Shown: positions 45,224 through 54,997, counted from the first letter of the stretch. The stretch: 64,000 nucleotides of DNA from Terriglobus sp. RCC_193 (GCF_041355105.1 NZ_JBFUPK010000001.1:1240001-1304000), one strand, 5' to 3'. The notes: a model not told the origin generated them from the sequence alone. A program made the numbers and translations.

Positions 45224-45303
45224 TAAACACTTCTCAGGGCTCCAAAACTGCCTTTTAGCGCCAACCGTGCCCAATGAAATCAATGGGTTACGGCAGCCCG
45301 GGT

Positions 45304-45349
45304 CCCTTTCACGGCGGTAACACGGGTTCGAATCCCGTCGGGGACGCCA
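45304..45349 (+). repeat. 3' fragment of a tRNA-Glu (TTC) gene, probable attachment site
   Basis: The sequence runs from the anticodon loop (CTTTCAC, anticodon TTC) through the T arm (ACACGGGTTCGAATCCCGT) to GGGGACGCCA. The part 5' of the anticodon does not match a tRNA, so it is not a gene. The break in the anticodon arm is where tyrosine integrases usually cut. No integrase for this site is seen nearby. Confidence 0.8.
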
Positions 45350-45364
45350 ATCAAATCAACAATT

Positions 45365-45714
45365 TGGCCCTCCACTCCGGCTCGGACCCTTTTGTGGCGT
45401 CAGGGTCAGCTCCGTACAATTCGACCTCGCAGTTCCAAGGGAGCGTTGCACCCTTTGCGACGTCCAGCGTGACATGACTACGGAGGAAGATCGACCCCGA
45501 CAGGTATGTACCTCGCTCAAGCCGCACAGTCCCGCGCCGCGCTTGGCGCAGACATCAATGGCTTTTGGATCGCGGCGGTGTCGGATACGGCCATTGCCAA
45601 CGGCCCGTAATCGGAAATGCCCGACTCCATGCTTTGCACGATCGCGAGCGCTGATCGGGCGTTTTCGACGAGGGTGGCCTGGGCCGCTAGCTTCAGTAAG
45701 ATTCTTCTCTTCAT
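45365..45714 (-). pseudogene. Decayed N-terminal fragment of a GH28 (polygalacturonase-like) glycosidase
   Basis: Reading across frames on the minus strand gives SDTAAIQK (45714 frame), then AIDVCAKRG, then GTVRLERGTYLSGS and IFLRSHVTLDVAKGATL. This is the typical N-terminal beta-helix sequence of GH28 pectinase relatives. At least two frameshifts separate the pieces and the rest of the enzyme (over 300 residues) is missing; it stops next to the tRNA-Glu fragment. It is therefore a relic, perhaps truncated when an element inserted in the tRNA. Confidence 0.65.
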
Positions 45715-46147
45715 AATGATGACAGCTTGGAGATGATGACAGCTTGGAGTTTGTCAGAGGCGGATGTTCTTCTGTCGGATACGGTGAGCCCATCACTGCG
45801 AACTGAGCCCACAAATTGTGCAAGAGGATCGCCATTCGCAACTTCGCGAATAGGCACTCTGGCTATTGGAAAACGCGCAGCAGTAAACCGTGCACCAAGT
45901 GCCGGGAATACTCCACTCGGAAGCTTGAGCGTGTAGCTCCATTGTCGTTGCAATGTTCGCGTGGCGCATGTCCCTGAATGACTTTTAAATCAGATATGGA
46001 TGCTGAGAGCATTGAGGCATAAGACCGGAAGGTGTGCCATGCGACCTCTTTCATGATCCTGCACGACGCAATGCTGGCACCGGTTATTGACCCCTTAGCG
46101 GTCTCACGCAAGATTTCTGTTGCTGACAGCGTTCATTCGGTTTCGCA
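45715..46147. other. Gap with a short tandem duplication
   Basis: A 17-bp unit starting ATGATGACAG is duplicated in tandem at 45716-45749. No supported gene is found; the small open frames do not resemble known proteins. Confidence 0.5.
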
Positions 46148-46735
46148 TCAACGTTGAAGCCTGAGGACAAGTCCTCCGCTGATGCGGAGATTGTTCTGTA
46201 CGTTAGTACCTGCGTTGGGAAACTGGGTGCGTAGCCAGTCGGCTTGAACGGCACGTACGGCGAAGTGCCTGGAGAGACGAAGATCGACACCTCCACCAGC
46301 TTGCAGCGCGAAGCTGATGTAATCAGACAGCGCTCCCTGTGGCGACGGAAAGACGCTGTCAAGCCCATGAGCTTCACCGATTAATCCCTGTCCGAAGAGA
46401 GCGATCTTGCCTGATGACGTGGTCCAAGCATAGCGAGGCCCAAACACAGTTGTGATCGTTGTTAAATTGACCCCGCTGGTAATATTGCTGGCTCGGGCAC
46501 CGGTGACGCTTGCTGTTACGCCAAGGCCTCGCCATACTTCGCCTGAGAGTTCCACTCCTCCACCCTGCTGCCAGAAGCTGCCACCTCTGCTCAGGCTGTT
46601 GTTTATCGCGGTGTAGGTCAGCGCCAGATCCACTTCGTGCGAAGAGCCACGAGTGCTACTTGCCGTTTGTCCGCTCAGAACCGAGGTTGTGGTTACAACT
46701 CCTGTAAGCAGCAGCATGCAAAATATTCTGTTCAT
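46148..46735 (-). CDS. Outer-membrane beta-barrel protein
   Basis: The protein has about 195 residues from ATG 46735 (AGAAGAG six bases upstream; an ATG two codons earlier is also possible). A signal peptide (IFCMLLLTGVVTTTSVLSGQ) is followed by strands such as HEVDLALTYTAINN, GGGVELSGEVWRGLGV, TTVFGPRYAW, GGGVDLRLSRHFAVRAVQADWL, ending LVLRLQR. It belongs to the small OmpA/OmpW-like barrels that are frequent in Acidobacteriota. It lies 21 bp after the stop of the large NHL/Ig protein and may share its transcript. Confidence 0.75.
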   Translation of the reverse strand: MNRIFCMLLLTGVVTTTSVLSGQTASSTRGSSHEVDLALTYTAINNSLSRGGSFWQQGGGVELSGEVWRGLGVTASVTGARASNITSGVNLTTITTVFGPRYAWTTSSGKIALFGQGLIGEAHGLDSVFPSPQGALSDYISFALQAGGGVDLRLSRHFAVRAVQADWLRTQFPNAGTNVQNNLRISGGLVLRLQR

Positions 46736-46756
46736 TCTCATCTCTTCTCTTCTGAG

Positions 46757-49700
46757 CTACTGCAGGTTCAGGATGACGGTGGACACGTGTTGTGCTCCGC
46801 CACTGGTGGCTGTCACGGTGATGGTGTAGTCCTGCGGCTGCTGCGCCAGGAAGCCATTCCCACTGCCACATCCACTTAGGCCGACGAGAGTTGCTCCTCC
46901 GACGATCACGACTACAAAGAGAAACAGCAACCGCTGCAGACGTTGCGACGAGCGCCGCACGCGGCGTGCACCTGCTAGCGGTAGCAGTAACAGAGCCAGT
47001 GACCAAGGTGTATGGTTCTCACTTCTACGAGCCGTTACTGCAGCAGTCTGCACGGTCAGCGTCACCGTCTGTGGGCCGGCGTTCGCAGCGAAGCCGATAG
47101 GAGAGAGCGTGCAGGTCGCACCCTGCGGGCAGCCGGAGACAGCCAGCGATACCGCTGCCGGATAGCTATTGTTCCCGCTACTCGGTGCCAGATTGAAGGT
47201 GAAGCTGACTGCACTCCCCGGTATCACTGTCTGGCTGGCCGGGCTACCGCTGCCGGAGAAGGTGAAGTCCTGCGGCGCAACCGTTACAACTGTTCCTGCT
47301 CCTGCGCTGACGCTTGCAAGGAAGTTGATGTCGCCCACATATCTGGCTGTAAGTGTGTGCGTTACTCCAGGGGCAAGCGTCGTGGTGAATGACGCTGCGC
47401 CGTTTGCCAGCGGAACGGTCTGCAATGCTGTGCCGTTATCAAGGATCGTCACTGTCCCTGTTGGTGTGCCGCTGGTCAATGAAGTAACGGTTGCTGTCAG
47501 CGTGACGCTCTGGTTGGCAGCGGCAGACACGTTGCTCGTTGTCAGGCTGGTTGCCGTTCCTGCCTGAGTGATGATCAGCGTACCGTTCGTGGCTGACACC
47601 GTGTAGTTATTCAGGTTCGGGCCTGAAGCTGCCGGTACGATTGCGTAGCTGCCAACCGGCGTCGTTTGCGTTGCCGATGTACTGAAGCTTTCCATAAAGC
47701 TATCGTTGTACTTTGCTCCCGCAATCGAGCCGGTGAACGTTGAGTTCGCGGTGCCGTAGATGCGGCTGGTATTGTTTGCAGAAACAGTCAGTGGCGCCTG
47801 CGTAACGAGGAAGGTCGCATGCTGCGCACCTGCCTGGTAGTTGCTGTCTTCAGCTTGGTTCGCCTGCAGTATCACCGCTCCAGCTCCGATGATTGTCACT
47901 GTCGAACCGGCGATGGTTGCCGGACCCGACACCACGGAGTACGTGAACGCGCCAGTGGAATTCGACGTTGCACCCACCCCGAACGGAGCGTCGCCATAGG
48001 TGTGTGCCGGTACCGCAAAGTTGACCGTTGCAACTGCAGGTGCAACGTTGAAGCTTGTTGTTGCTGTAGCCGCTGCATAATTGCCCGCCGCAGCCTGGCT
48101 TGCTTGTAACGTCACCGTTCCTGCACCGATGATTGTCACTGTCGAGCCAGAGATGGTTGCAGGGCCCGACATCACTGAGTAGGTAAACGCGCCGGTGGAG
48201 TTCGACGTTGCAGTTACCGAGAAGGGAGCGTCGCCATACGTCTTCGTGCCGACGACGGCAAAACTCAATCTGGGGATGGCAGGTGCAACGTTGAAGCTTG
48301 TTGTCGCTGTAGCTGTTGCATAGTTGCCTGCCGCAGCCTGGTCTGCTTTCAGTGCTACCGTTCCTGCACCGGTGATCGTTACTGTGCTGCCTGCTATCGT
48401 CGCCGGTCCATTTACTACTGAGTACGTAACCGCGCCATTGGATGCTGACGTTGCACTTACTGGGAAGGGAGCGTCGCCATACGTCTTCGTGCCGACGACG
48501 GCAAAACTCAATGTCGGGATGGCAGGCGCAACGTTGAAGCTTGTTGTCGCTGTAGCTGTTGCATAGTTGCCCGCCGTAGCCTGGCTTGCCTGCAGCGTTA
48601 CCGCACCCGCGCCGGTGATCGTTACTGTGCTGCCTGCTATCGTCGCCGGCCCACTTACTACGGTGTACGTAACCGTGCCATTCGACGCTGACGTTGCACT
48701 TACCGCGAACGGAGCGTCGCCATACGTCTTCGCGCCGACCGCGGCAAAGTTCAATGTCGGGATGGCAGGTGCAACGTTGAAGCTCGTTGTCGCTGTACCG
48801 GAGAGGTAGAGTGCAGTTGCGGCCATGTCCACCTGCAGCGTCACTGTGCCAGCTCCGGTGATCGTCACGGTGTTACCCGAAATGGTTGCTGGCCCGCTCA
48901 CTACCGAGTAGGTAAACGCTCCGGTCGAGTTCGAGGTTGCGGTCACCGTAAACGGTGCATCGCCATAGGTATGTTGTGGCACCGTAAAGCTGACCGTCGG
49001 CGTGTCGCCCACCACGGTAAGGCTGAAGTTCGCCGTCGCTGTGGCACCGTTCGTGTCCGTCACCGTCACCGTATAGGTTGTCGCTGCGCTCGTCACCGTC
49101 GGTGTTCCTGAGACCGTGCCGGTGGCCGTGTTGAAGCTAAGGCCCGCAGGCAGTCCGGGAGAGGCTGTGTAGCTCAGCGGCGCCGTGCCCCCCGATCCGG
49201 TCACCGGTGTAAACGGTGTCGCCACATGGTTCGCCGTCAGCGTCGACGACACGACCGCCAGAGTAGCTGTCACAGGCTGGATCGCGGTGCCGCTGAGAGC
49301 GATTGTCTGTGTTGCATAGGGAGCAGTAGCGTTGAGATGGTTGTCGGTCAGTATTAGCGAGCCGCTGATGCTTCCTGCTGCGGTGGGAGAGAAGCTGATG
49401 GGAAGATCGCAGCTCGTGTTGGCAGCCAGCGTCCCCGGTGCCGACGAGCTGCTGTTCACCAGCGGGCAAGCGGTTCCACTGCTGCTGCTCAGGATGAAGT
49501 TCGTCGAGATGCTGGGATTATTTCCTGAAGGACTTGGCGACGGGAAGCTCAGGTCTGCGTTGCCGTTGTTGATCAACGTCACCGTCTTCGGGCTGTCGCT
49601 GCTGGTCGTACCGACAGGTGCTGTTGCAAAGCTCAGGCTCGGTGGGTCGGCGATGTCGATCTTTACGATCCGCTGGGTGTCATAATTCGAAAAATAGACA

Positions 49701-50085
49701 TTCCCGTTGCCATCCACCGCTACGCCCCCGGGACTGTTCAGTCCACTCGCGATCGTGCTTTGGGTGTAGGTGCCGCTGGAGAGCGTCTCTTTCAGCACAC
49801 GATTGTTATTGGGATCGGGGATGTAGACGTTGCCGTTGCCATCCACCGCTACACTCTGGGGATTGTTCAGTCCATTGGCGATTGTGCTTTGGGTGTAGGC
49901 GCCGCTGGAGAGCGTCTCTTTCAGCACACGATTGTTATTGGTATCGGCGATGTAGACGTTGCCGTTGCCATCCACCGCTACGCCCCGGGGATTGTTCAGT
50001 CCATTGGCGACATCTGATAGCTGGATATATCCGCTGCCACTGGGCGCGTATTTATGGATGGCACTGTTATTGGTATCGGCGATGT
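46757..50085 (-). pseudogene. Large NHL-repeat and MBG/Ig-like surface protein, 5' end truncated
   Basis: Reading leftward from 50085: NHL repeats (VYIADTNN, GVAVDGNGNVYIAD, GVAVDGNGNVYFSN), a choice-of-anchor-D type segment (SLSFATAPVGTTSSDSPKTV), a putative-Ig domain (LPAGLSFNTATGTVSGTP), six MBG-like modules of about 81 residues, a Big_3-type Ig domain (SLTTSNVSAAANQSVTLT), and a C-terminal region with LLLLPLAGARRVRR. The open frame continues to 50596, but that part is antisense to virB2 and virB3 and is not real. The signal peptide and probably more NHL repeats are missing, cut at the junction with the pilin gene. It is likely unexpressed. Confidence 0.7.
47800..49014 (-). repeat. 243-bp tandem repeats encoding MBG modules
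   Basis: The block CAACGTTGAAGCTT starts at 48043, 48286, 48529 and 48772, exactly 243 bp apart, and long stretches between are nearly identical at the DNA level. More diverged units lie on both sides. The length is 81 codons, so recombination between units keeps the frame. The antisense open frames of equal length here are by-products. Confidence 0.85.
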
Positions 50086-50267
50086 AAACTTTTGCGATGT
50101 ATGCCGGAGCTGTCATCTGTCTTGGCGGGCTCATCTTCGCGGGGATCCGCATGATGAGTGGCCGATTCCAAGACGCCATTCCCGGACTCTTCGGCGCTCT
50201 GTTCGGTGCTGGAGTTCTCGGCTGGGGAGCCGGCTGGATCGGCTCACTCACCGGGCAGTCGATGTAG
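50086..50267 (+). pseudogene. virB2: Conjugation pilin VirB2, 3' fragment
   Basis: From the AAAC at 50086-50089 the frame reads TFAMYAGAVICLGGLIFAG, then MMSGRFQDAIPGLFGALFG and ends GSLTGQSM at TAG 50265-50267. These are the two hydrophobic helices of VirB2/TrbC pilins. The 5' part with the signal peptide is at 22995-23185. The breakpoint coincides exactly with the end of the other piece. An internal ATG (50151) could start a short peptide only. virB3 follows 14 bp later. Confidence 0.85.
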
Positions 50268-50281
50268 GAGGTGCATCGGTT

Positions 50282-50545
50282 ATGACTCGGCGAGGAGAGC
50301 CGCAGGCAATCAATCAGGCGCTGAATCGTCCAAGGGCCAAACTTGGCCTGGACCTCACAGCATGGATGGCGATCGTATTCGTCTGCATTGCGGTTTTCCT
50401 CGTTGGGTTTCGTCTCCTGGCGATGATGGCATTTCCCACCCTTGCCGTGGGCGCGTGGCTCATCATTCGCAAACACCCGAAGATGTTCCAGCTCTGGGGC
50501 TTGAGCCTCAACCAGAAGAGCTACTATGACCCGCGCAAACACTGA
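50282..50545 (+). CDS. virB3: VirB3/TrbD-like conjugation protein
   Basis: The 87-residue inner-membrane protein has the VirB3 pattern: a charged N-terminus (RRGEPQAINQALNRPRAKLGLD), two hydrophobic helices (WMAIVFVCIAVFLVGFRLL and MAFPTLAVGAWLII) and a C-terminus with DPRKH. TAGGAGG (about 50264-50270) serves as ribosome site. It overlaps the virB4 start by 20 bp. VirB3 works with VirB4 in the inner-membrane complex. Confidence 0.75.
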   Translation: MTRRGEPQAINQALNRPRAKLGLDLTAWMAIVFVCIAVFLVGFRLLAMMAFPTLAVGAWLIIRKHPKMFQLWGLSLNQKSYYDPRKH

Positions 50546-52895
50546 GCAAGCGAAATTCGTCCCGTGGTTCGCCAAGGCAGGCGCCGCGTGCAGCATCGTG
50601 CCGATTGCCCGCTTCGTGAACAGTCATACCTTTGCGCTGAAAGGCGGTGGCTATGGATGCCTCTTTGCGCTATCGGGTGTCGATGAAGAGGGCCTGACGG
50701 ACCAGGAGCTTGAGTCCCAGCTCCGCACGATCGAAGGTGCGTTGCGGGGCATGCCGGAAGGAAGCTGCCTCTATCAGTACACGCGCGTCCGCTCCGGTTT
50801 CTCGCTGCCTCGTCAGAAGAGCTACGCAAATCCCGTGACGCAGGTATTCGTTGAAGAACGTCTCCGTTTCTTGGACCAGACGGCGGGCTTTCGCCGTATT
50901 GATCTTCATTGGTGCTTGACGCTGGAGCCCTCAAAGGTCAAATGTTTCGAACGGACACCGGAGGAGAATGCCTCTGGCACATCGCGGTTGCTGTCGGAAT
51001 TGCAGAAAACAGCCACGCTCCTGGCCGGAAATTTGGGCAGTTCCATCGGACTCCGGATGCTGGAAAAGCAGGACACGTTCCGATTCTTCAGCTACCTCTT
51101 CAATCTTGAGGATTGGGCCGAACAGGGACAACTCTGCAGCGATACTGGCGTGGACCGCCTGATCGTACAGAACCCTGTGTCGTGGGAGACTGATCATCTC
51201 CGCGTCGGCAAGCGATACGTCCAAATGTATTCCCTCAAGACGACACCGGAAGCATCCCGCCCGAGTCTCTTCGCGGATTTGCTCACCCTCGACTGCGATA
51301 GCATCCTCTGCTCCACGTGGCGACCGAAGTCCAGTGCCACCGCCCGGCGTGAAATCGATCAGCAGGAAAAGTTCATCTCGTTCTTCAAGGTCGGCGTGCT
51401 CTCGCGTGTAATGGCCTGCAGAGACACCGCATCGCTCGACACTGGAGCGGGAGCGAAGGCTGCGAATAATGCCGTCGATGACCTCAGCGATGTCATTCGG
51501 GCCCTCGATAAAAAGGCACAGGGCGAATATTCGCTTCGCCTCCTGATCGCCGCCCGGAACGTGGCCGATCTGCATGGCATAGCCCCCGCTGTGCATCGCG
51601 TTTTCGTCGAAGCGCGCGCTCAGGTCATGGAAGAGACACTGGGAAATCTCTCTGCGTTCTATACGATGTTTCCCGGCAATGCGAAGTTCAATGTGTTCCC
51701 GATGTGGCTGGGTGAGGACCATCATGCACGACTTTCCTCAATCTTCGCTCCGCATCTCGGACATCCTGAATCAGAAGACCTCGACCACGAATACCTGAAT
51801 GTCTTCGAAACCCGCACAGGGACGCCGTTCTTCCAGGACGCATATGTGGATGGCGTGCGGGTCATGCTCATCCTCGGTCCTACGGGGTCGGGGGAGTCGG
51901 TGACGGGGAATGTCACCATTGCGCATGAACAGAAGTATGGCGGGTTCACTTACATCTTCGACATCGGCGGCAGCTATGAAAGCGTTGTCGAATTGTACGG
52001 AGGACGTGTCGATCGCATCGGTAAGAACGGCCCGCGAGTCAATCCGTTCACCTTGGAGCCGACCGAGAGCAATGTCCAATTTCTCTATAGCTTCATCAAA
52101 CTCCTGCTGAGCAACGGCGGCGCAGAGCTTGAGCCAGAAGATGACGACGTGATTCATAAGGCTGTGCAAGACATGTACCTGCTCGATCCTGCGAATCGCC
52201 GACTGTCTAATCTCTACCTGCCGAAGAAGCTTGATCGGTATCTGTCAAAGTGGGTTGGCAGAGGCGTCTACAGCGCCATCTTCGACAACGTCGAAGACAG
52301 TCTTTCCCTCTCCCGGCTGCAATGCTTCGACTTCCAAGGCGTGAACAACGCTCAGTATGCGGACCTAATCGAGCCGTTGATGGTGTGGCTATTGAGGCGC
52401 ATCAACGACGTGCTGTTCAATCCCTCCAATCTGGGTGTGCCGAAGCACATTCTCATTGAAGAGATCTTCTCTTCGATGAAGAACCGCCAGCTACTTGAGG
52501 CGGCGTTGGCCTCCATCAAGACTGTCCGCAAAAACCTCGGCGGTGTGACCATGATCGGCCAGTCTACAGAAGACCTCGGAGCGAACGCCGACTCCATCGT
52601 TAACTCCTGCACCTCATTCCTGTTCCTGCGCGACGCGACGTTCAACCGCAAACGGTATGCAGAGCTGTTCAAGATGAACGAACAGCAACTCGCTCTTTTC
52701 GAGAGCTTGCAGGACCGCGAAGCGCTCTACATGCGCCGCGACGGTTTGACCAAGGTTATTCGTTTGAATCTCGACAGCCGCAGTTACGCGGCGTTCTCCA
52801 CCAAGCCGAAAGACCGTGTGCGCAGGTCGAAGTTGATTGCGAAGTATGGACTCACCGAAGGCATCTCCCGCTTTGCCCAGGGTGAGACGGAATAG
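50526..52895 (+). CDS. virB4: VirB4/TrbE-like conjugation ATPase with altered Walker A
   Basis: The 789-residue protein has the usual size. The N-terminal domain (about 1-400) is followed by the ATPase core: Walker A reads GPTGSGES at 451-458, where the essential lysine is Glu457 (GAG at 51894-51896). The Walker B-like strand is HILIEEIFSS (about 640-650), and GGVTMIGQSTEDLG is the conserved motif after it. The rest of the sequence is intact. VirB4 powers pilus assembly, and loss of this lysine normally abolishes activity. Either the copy is inactive or the base is an error. Confidence 0.85.
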   Translation: MTRANTEQAKFVPWFAKAGAACSIVPIARFVNSHTFALKGGGYGCLFALSGVDEEGLTDQELESQLRTIEGALRGMPEGSCLYQYTRVRSGFSLPRQKSYANPVTQVFVEERLRFLDQTAGFRRIDLHWCLTLEPSKVKCFERTPEENASGTSRLLSELQKTATLLAGNLGSSIGLRMLEKQDTFRFFSYLFNLEDWAEQGQLCSDTGVDRLIVQNPVSWETDHLRVGKRYVQMYSLKTTPEASRPSLFADLLTLDCDSILCSTWRPKSSATARREIDQQEKFISFFKVGVLSRVMACRDTASLDTGAGAKAANNAVDDLSDVIRALDKKAQGEYSLRLLIAARNVADLHGIAPAVHRVFVEARAQVMEETLGNLSAFYTMFPGNAKFNVFPMWLGEDHHARLSSIFAPHLGHPESEDLDHEYLNVFETRTGTPFFQDAYVDGVRVMLILGPTGSGESVTGNVTIAHEQKYGGFTYIFDIGGSYESVVELYGGRVDRIGKNGPRVNPFTLEPTESNVQFLYSFIKLLLSNGGAELEPEDDDVIHKAVQDMYLLDPANRRLSNLYLPKKLDRYLSKWVGRGVYSAIFDNVEDSLSLSRLQCFDFQGVNNAQYADLIEPLMVWLLRRINDVLFNPSNLGVPKHILIEEIFSSMKNRQLLEAALASIKTVRKNLGGVTMIGQSTEDLGANADSIVNSCTSFLFLRDATFNRKRYAELFKMNEQQLALFESLQDREALYMRRDGLTKVIRLNLDSRSYAAFSTKPKDRVRRSKLIAKYGLTEGISRFAQGETE

Positions 52896-52915
52896 CTAGC
52901 TCAGAAAGGACAACC

Positions 52916-53749
52916 ATGAAGCCGCCCATCCCCATCGCTGTTGCTTTCCATCTTGCGCTGACTACCGCATCGTTGCACGCGGCAGTGCCTGTGCACCCGC
53001 TTCAGCCAAGCGCCCCCCGAACGGTGACCGTCTCAGAGTCGCAGACTCCTCCTGTGATCCGCGCAGGTCTGCTGCAATCAACCCTGATCGTTTTACCTGC
53101 CGAGGAAAAGGTCGCAAACGTCTTCGCTGGGGATACGGTCGATTGGGTCTTCGACGGTGGCCATGTGGCTTCGCGCTTCATCAGTGTGAAGCCGAAGACG
53201 GCCAATGGGTCGACAGACATCCATATTGTCTCCGATCACGGCAACGAGTACACGCTTCAGTTGCGAGAGATCTCCGACGACGCCGACGCCCACTATGACT
53301 CGAAAGTGCTGATCGAGCCCGGTGACAAGACTGCGAAAGATCGACTCGCGCAGTTACCCGTGTTCGTGCCGGCGGCGGACCTCGATAAAGCAAAACAGGA
53401 AGCGGCTGCGGCACAGGCGGCGCAGGCCGCCACGCTAAAGGCCGAGCAGACGAAGGAGGAGAGCTATCGCAACCAGTATCCCGGCTCGCTTCACTTCGAT
53501 TTCGTCTGGGATGAAAAGAAAGGCAAAGAGCTTGGTCTCCAACAGATATGGCGTGATGACAAGTTCACCTACCTGCGCGGGCAGTTTCAGGAGACACCCG
53601 CGCTGTATGAAGTCAAAGACAAGAAGCCTTCACTCATTAACTTTGATTTCTCGAACGGTCTGTACGTCGTGCCCAAGCACTTGGACGCGGGCTATCTCGC
53701 CATTGGCAAACAGCGCGTGGATTTCCATCGCAGCACCGAGGGGAGGTAG
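52916..53749 (+). CDS. virB9: VirB9/TrbG-like outer-membrane channel protein
   Basis: The 277-residue protein has a signal peptide (VAFHLALTTASLHAAVP). A VirB9 N-terminal domain includes IVLPAEEKVANVFAGDTVDWVF; an Ala/Gln/Lys-rich linker follows (about 160-180). The C-terminal domain has FDFVWDEKK, PALYEVKDKKPSLINFDFSNGLYVVPKHLD and ends IGKQRVDFHR, matching the beta-sandwich that contacts VirB10. AGAAAGGA before the ATG is the ribosome site. Two bases separate it from virB10. Confidence 0.85.
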   Translation: MKPPIPIAVAFHLALTTASLHAAVPVHPLQPSAPRTVTVSESQTPPVIRAGLLQSTLIVLPAEEKVANVFAGDTVDWVFDGGHVASRFISVKPKTANGSTDIHIVSDHGNEYTLQLREISDDADAHYDSKVLIEPGDKTAKDRLAQLPVFVPAADLDKAKQEAAAAQAAQAATLKAEQTKEESYRNQYPGSLHFDFVWDEKKGKELGLQQIWRDDKFTYLRGQFQETPALYEVKDKKPSLINFDFSNGLYVVPKHLDAGYLAIGKQRVDFHRSTEGR

Positions 53750-53751
53750 CC

Positions 53752-54983
53752 GTGCCGGACTCGAACGAAAGCATCCCTGCAACCGTCCCGGAGCAGCCAG
53801 AGTCGAAGCCGCCGTTCCGGAAGAGTATGCCCGTCGTGATCGCCCTGGTCGTAATCGTGGGCCTCATTGGCATAGCCAACCTCTCCAGTCTGCTGACCGG
53901 GAATAAAAAGAATGCCCCGGCCAGTGCGTTGACCATGAGCCCGACGACACCTAGCGCCCAACAGATTTCGAGCTTCCAGACACAACAACAGACACAGGCA
54001 CGGCATGATGCCGAAGAGCTACAGCGGCAACAGGCACTTGCGACCGCCATGCAGCAACTCCAGCAGGAACAAAGCGTACCCGGACCGGAGAGTGCGACCG
54101 CTGCACCGATGACTCCCGCGCAGCGGGACGCCATCTATGGCGGGAGCAGCAATGCCACGCAACGTACCTCCAACGTCTCAGAAGCGCAGGCAGAAGCAAA
54201 GCAGAAGCGTCTTGCGCTCGAGAAGCGGCAGCAGGATGCGCTTAATAGCGATACGGTGGCAATCGACTTCTCCCCCGCCGGATCGGCAGCACCCACCGGA
54301 ATCCTCAGCGCCAAGACAGAAGGTGATGATCGCGCATCTGCGGAAGAATTCCCGAACAAAGCACTCCCGAAGGCTGCTTCAGCTAGGCCGACCAGGGCAG
54401 ATCCGATGTCCTCGTATGATTTCGACCGTTACCAAGGGCAGCTCTATCGAATCTTCGAAGGGACGGTGCTGGAGGGGGTCGTTACCAACCATGTTGACGG
54501 CGGATTGTCGGGTCCGATCCTTGTCATGCTGACGACCGACTATTACTCCCACGACCATCAGCAACTACTGATGCCACAAGGTACCCGGCTCATCGGCACC
54601 GTGCAAAGTGTGGGTAATGCCCAGCAGCGGAAGATGTTTGTCACCTTCCACCGAGCCGTCTGCTCTGATGGTTTTTCCTTGGATTTTGACAAGTATCTAG
54701 GTCTCGACCAGGTTATCTGATGGCCTTCGGCGCCGCCGCCGCCATCGGCGGCCTGGGTGGCTTAGCCCAGATCGGCAACAGCGGTTCGGTCCTGTCTTCC
54801 TCAACGCAGATTCGGAATGGCATCTCCCAGGAGTCCGCCGCAGAAGGAGAACAGGTGCTCAATCACTTCCTCAACCGGCTTCCAGTTATCACGCTGAAGG
54901 AGGGGTCTCGCGCTCGCGTCTACATTGGGCGGGACATCCTCGTCCCGTCTTACGCAGAGCATCGCGTCGATCCCACGCTGTAA
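53752..54983 (+). pseudogene. virB10: VirB10/TrbI-like channel protein, broken by a deletion frameshift
   Basis: The first frame (GTG 53752 to TGA 54720, 322 residues) gives the cytoplasmic part, one transmembrane helix (VVIALVVIVGLIGIANL), a Gln-rich linker and most of the C-terminal beta-barrel domain up to DFDKYLGLDQVI. The second frame (from 54720) continues with AFGAAAAIGGLGGLAQIG and ends in SRARVYIGRDILVPSY, the usual VirB10 end. In the second frame the text just before is GYLM. About a dozen codons normally found between LGLDQ and this point are missing, with a frame change, suggesting a deletion between short repeats such as TCGACCA. The antenna and last strands are lost from the main product. 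Confidence 0.75.
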
Positions 54984-54997
54984 CGAAAGGAGGAACC

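Noticed and set aside
45304-45349. Functional tRNA-Glu gene
   Set aside because: The 5' half does not match a tRNA.
47896-48809. Plus-strand frames of equal length with repeated sequence
   Set aside because: They mirror the 243-bp repeats of the minus-strand gene and have no ribosome sites.
47800-49014. CRISPR-like array
   Set aside because: The repeats are long, contiguous and coding (81 codons); there are no spacers and no cas genes.
23182-50089. Composite transposon with terminal inverted repeats as explanation of the virB2 split
   Set aside because: The inner ends (AGCGCCGTGAGC and, reversed, ACATCGCCGATA) share no convincing terminal repeat, and no transposase lies at either end.
50086-50596. 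N-terminal extension of the large NHL/Ig open frame
   Set aside because: This part is antisense to virB2, virB3 and the start of virB4, has no repeat or signal features, and lies beyond the recombination junction.
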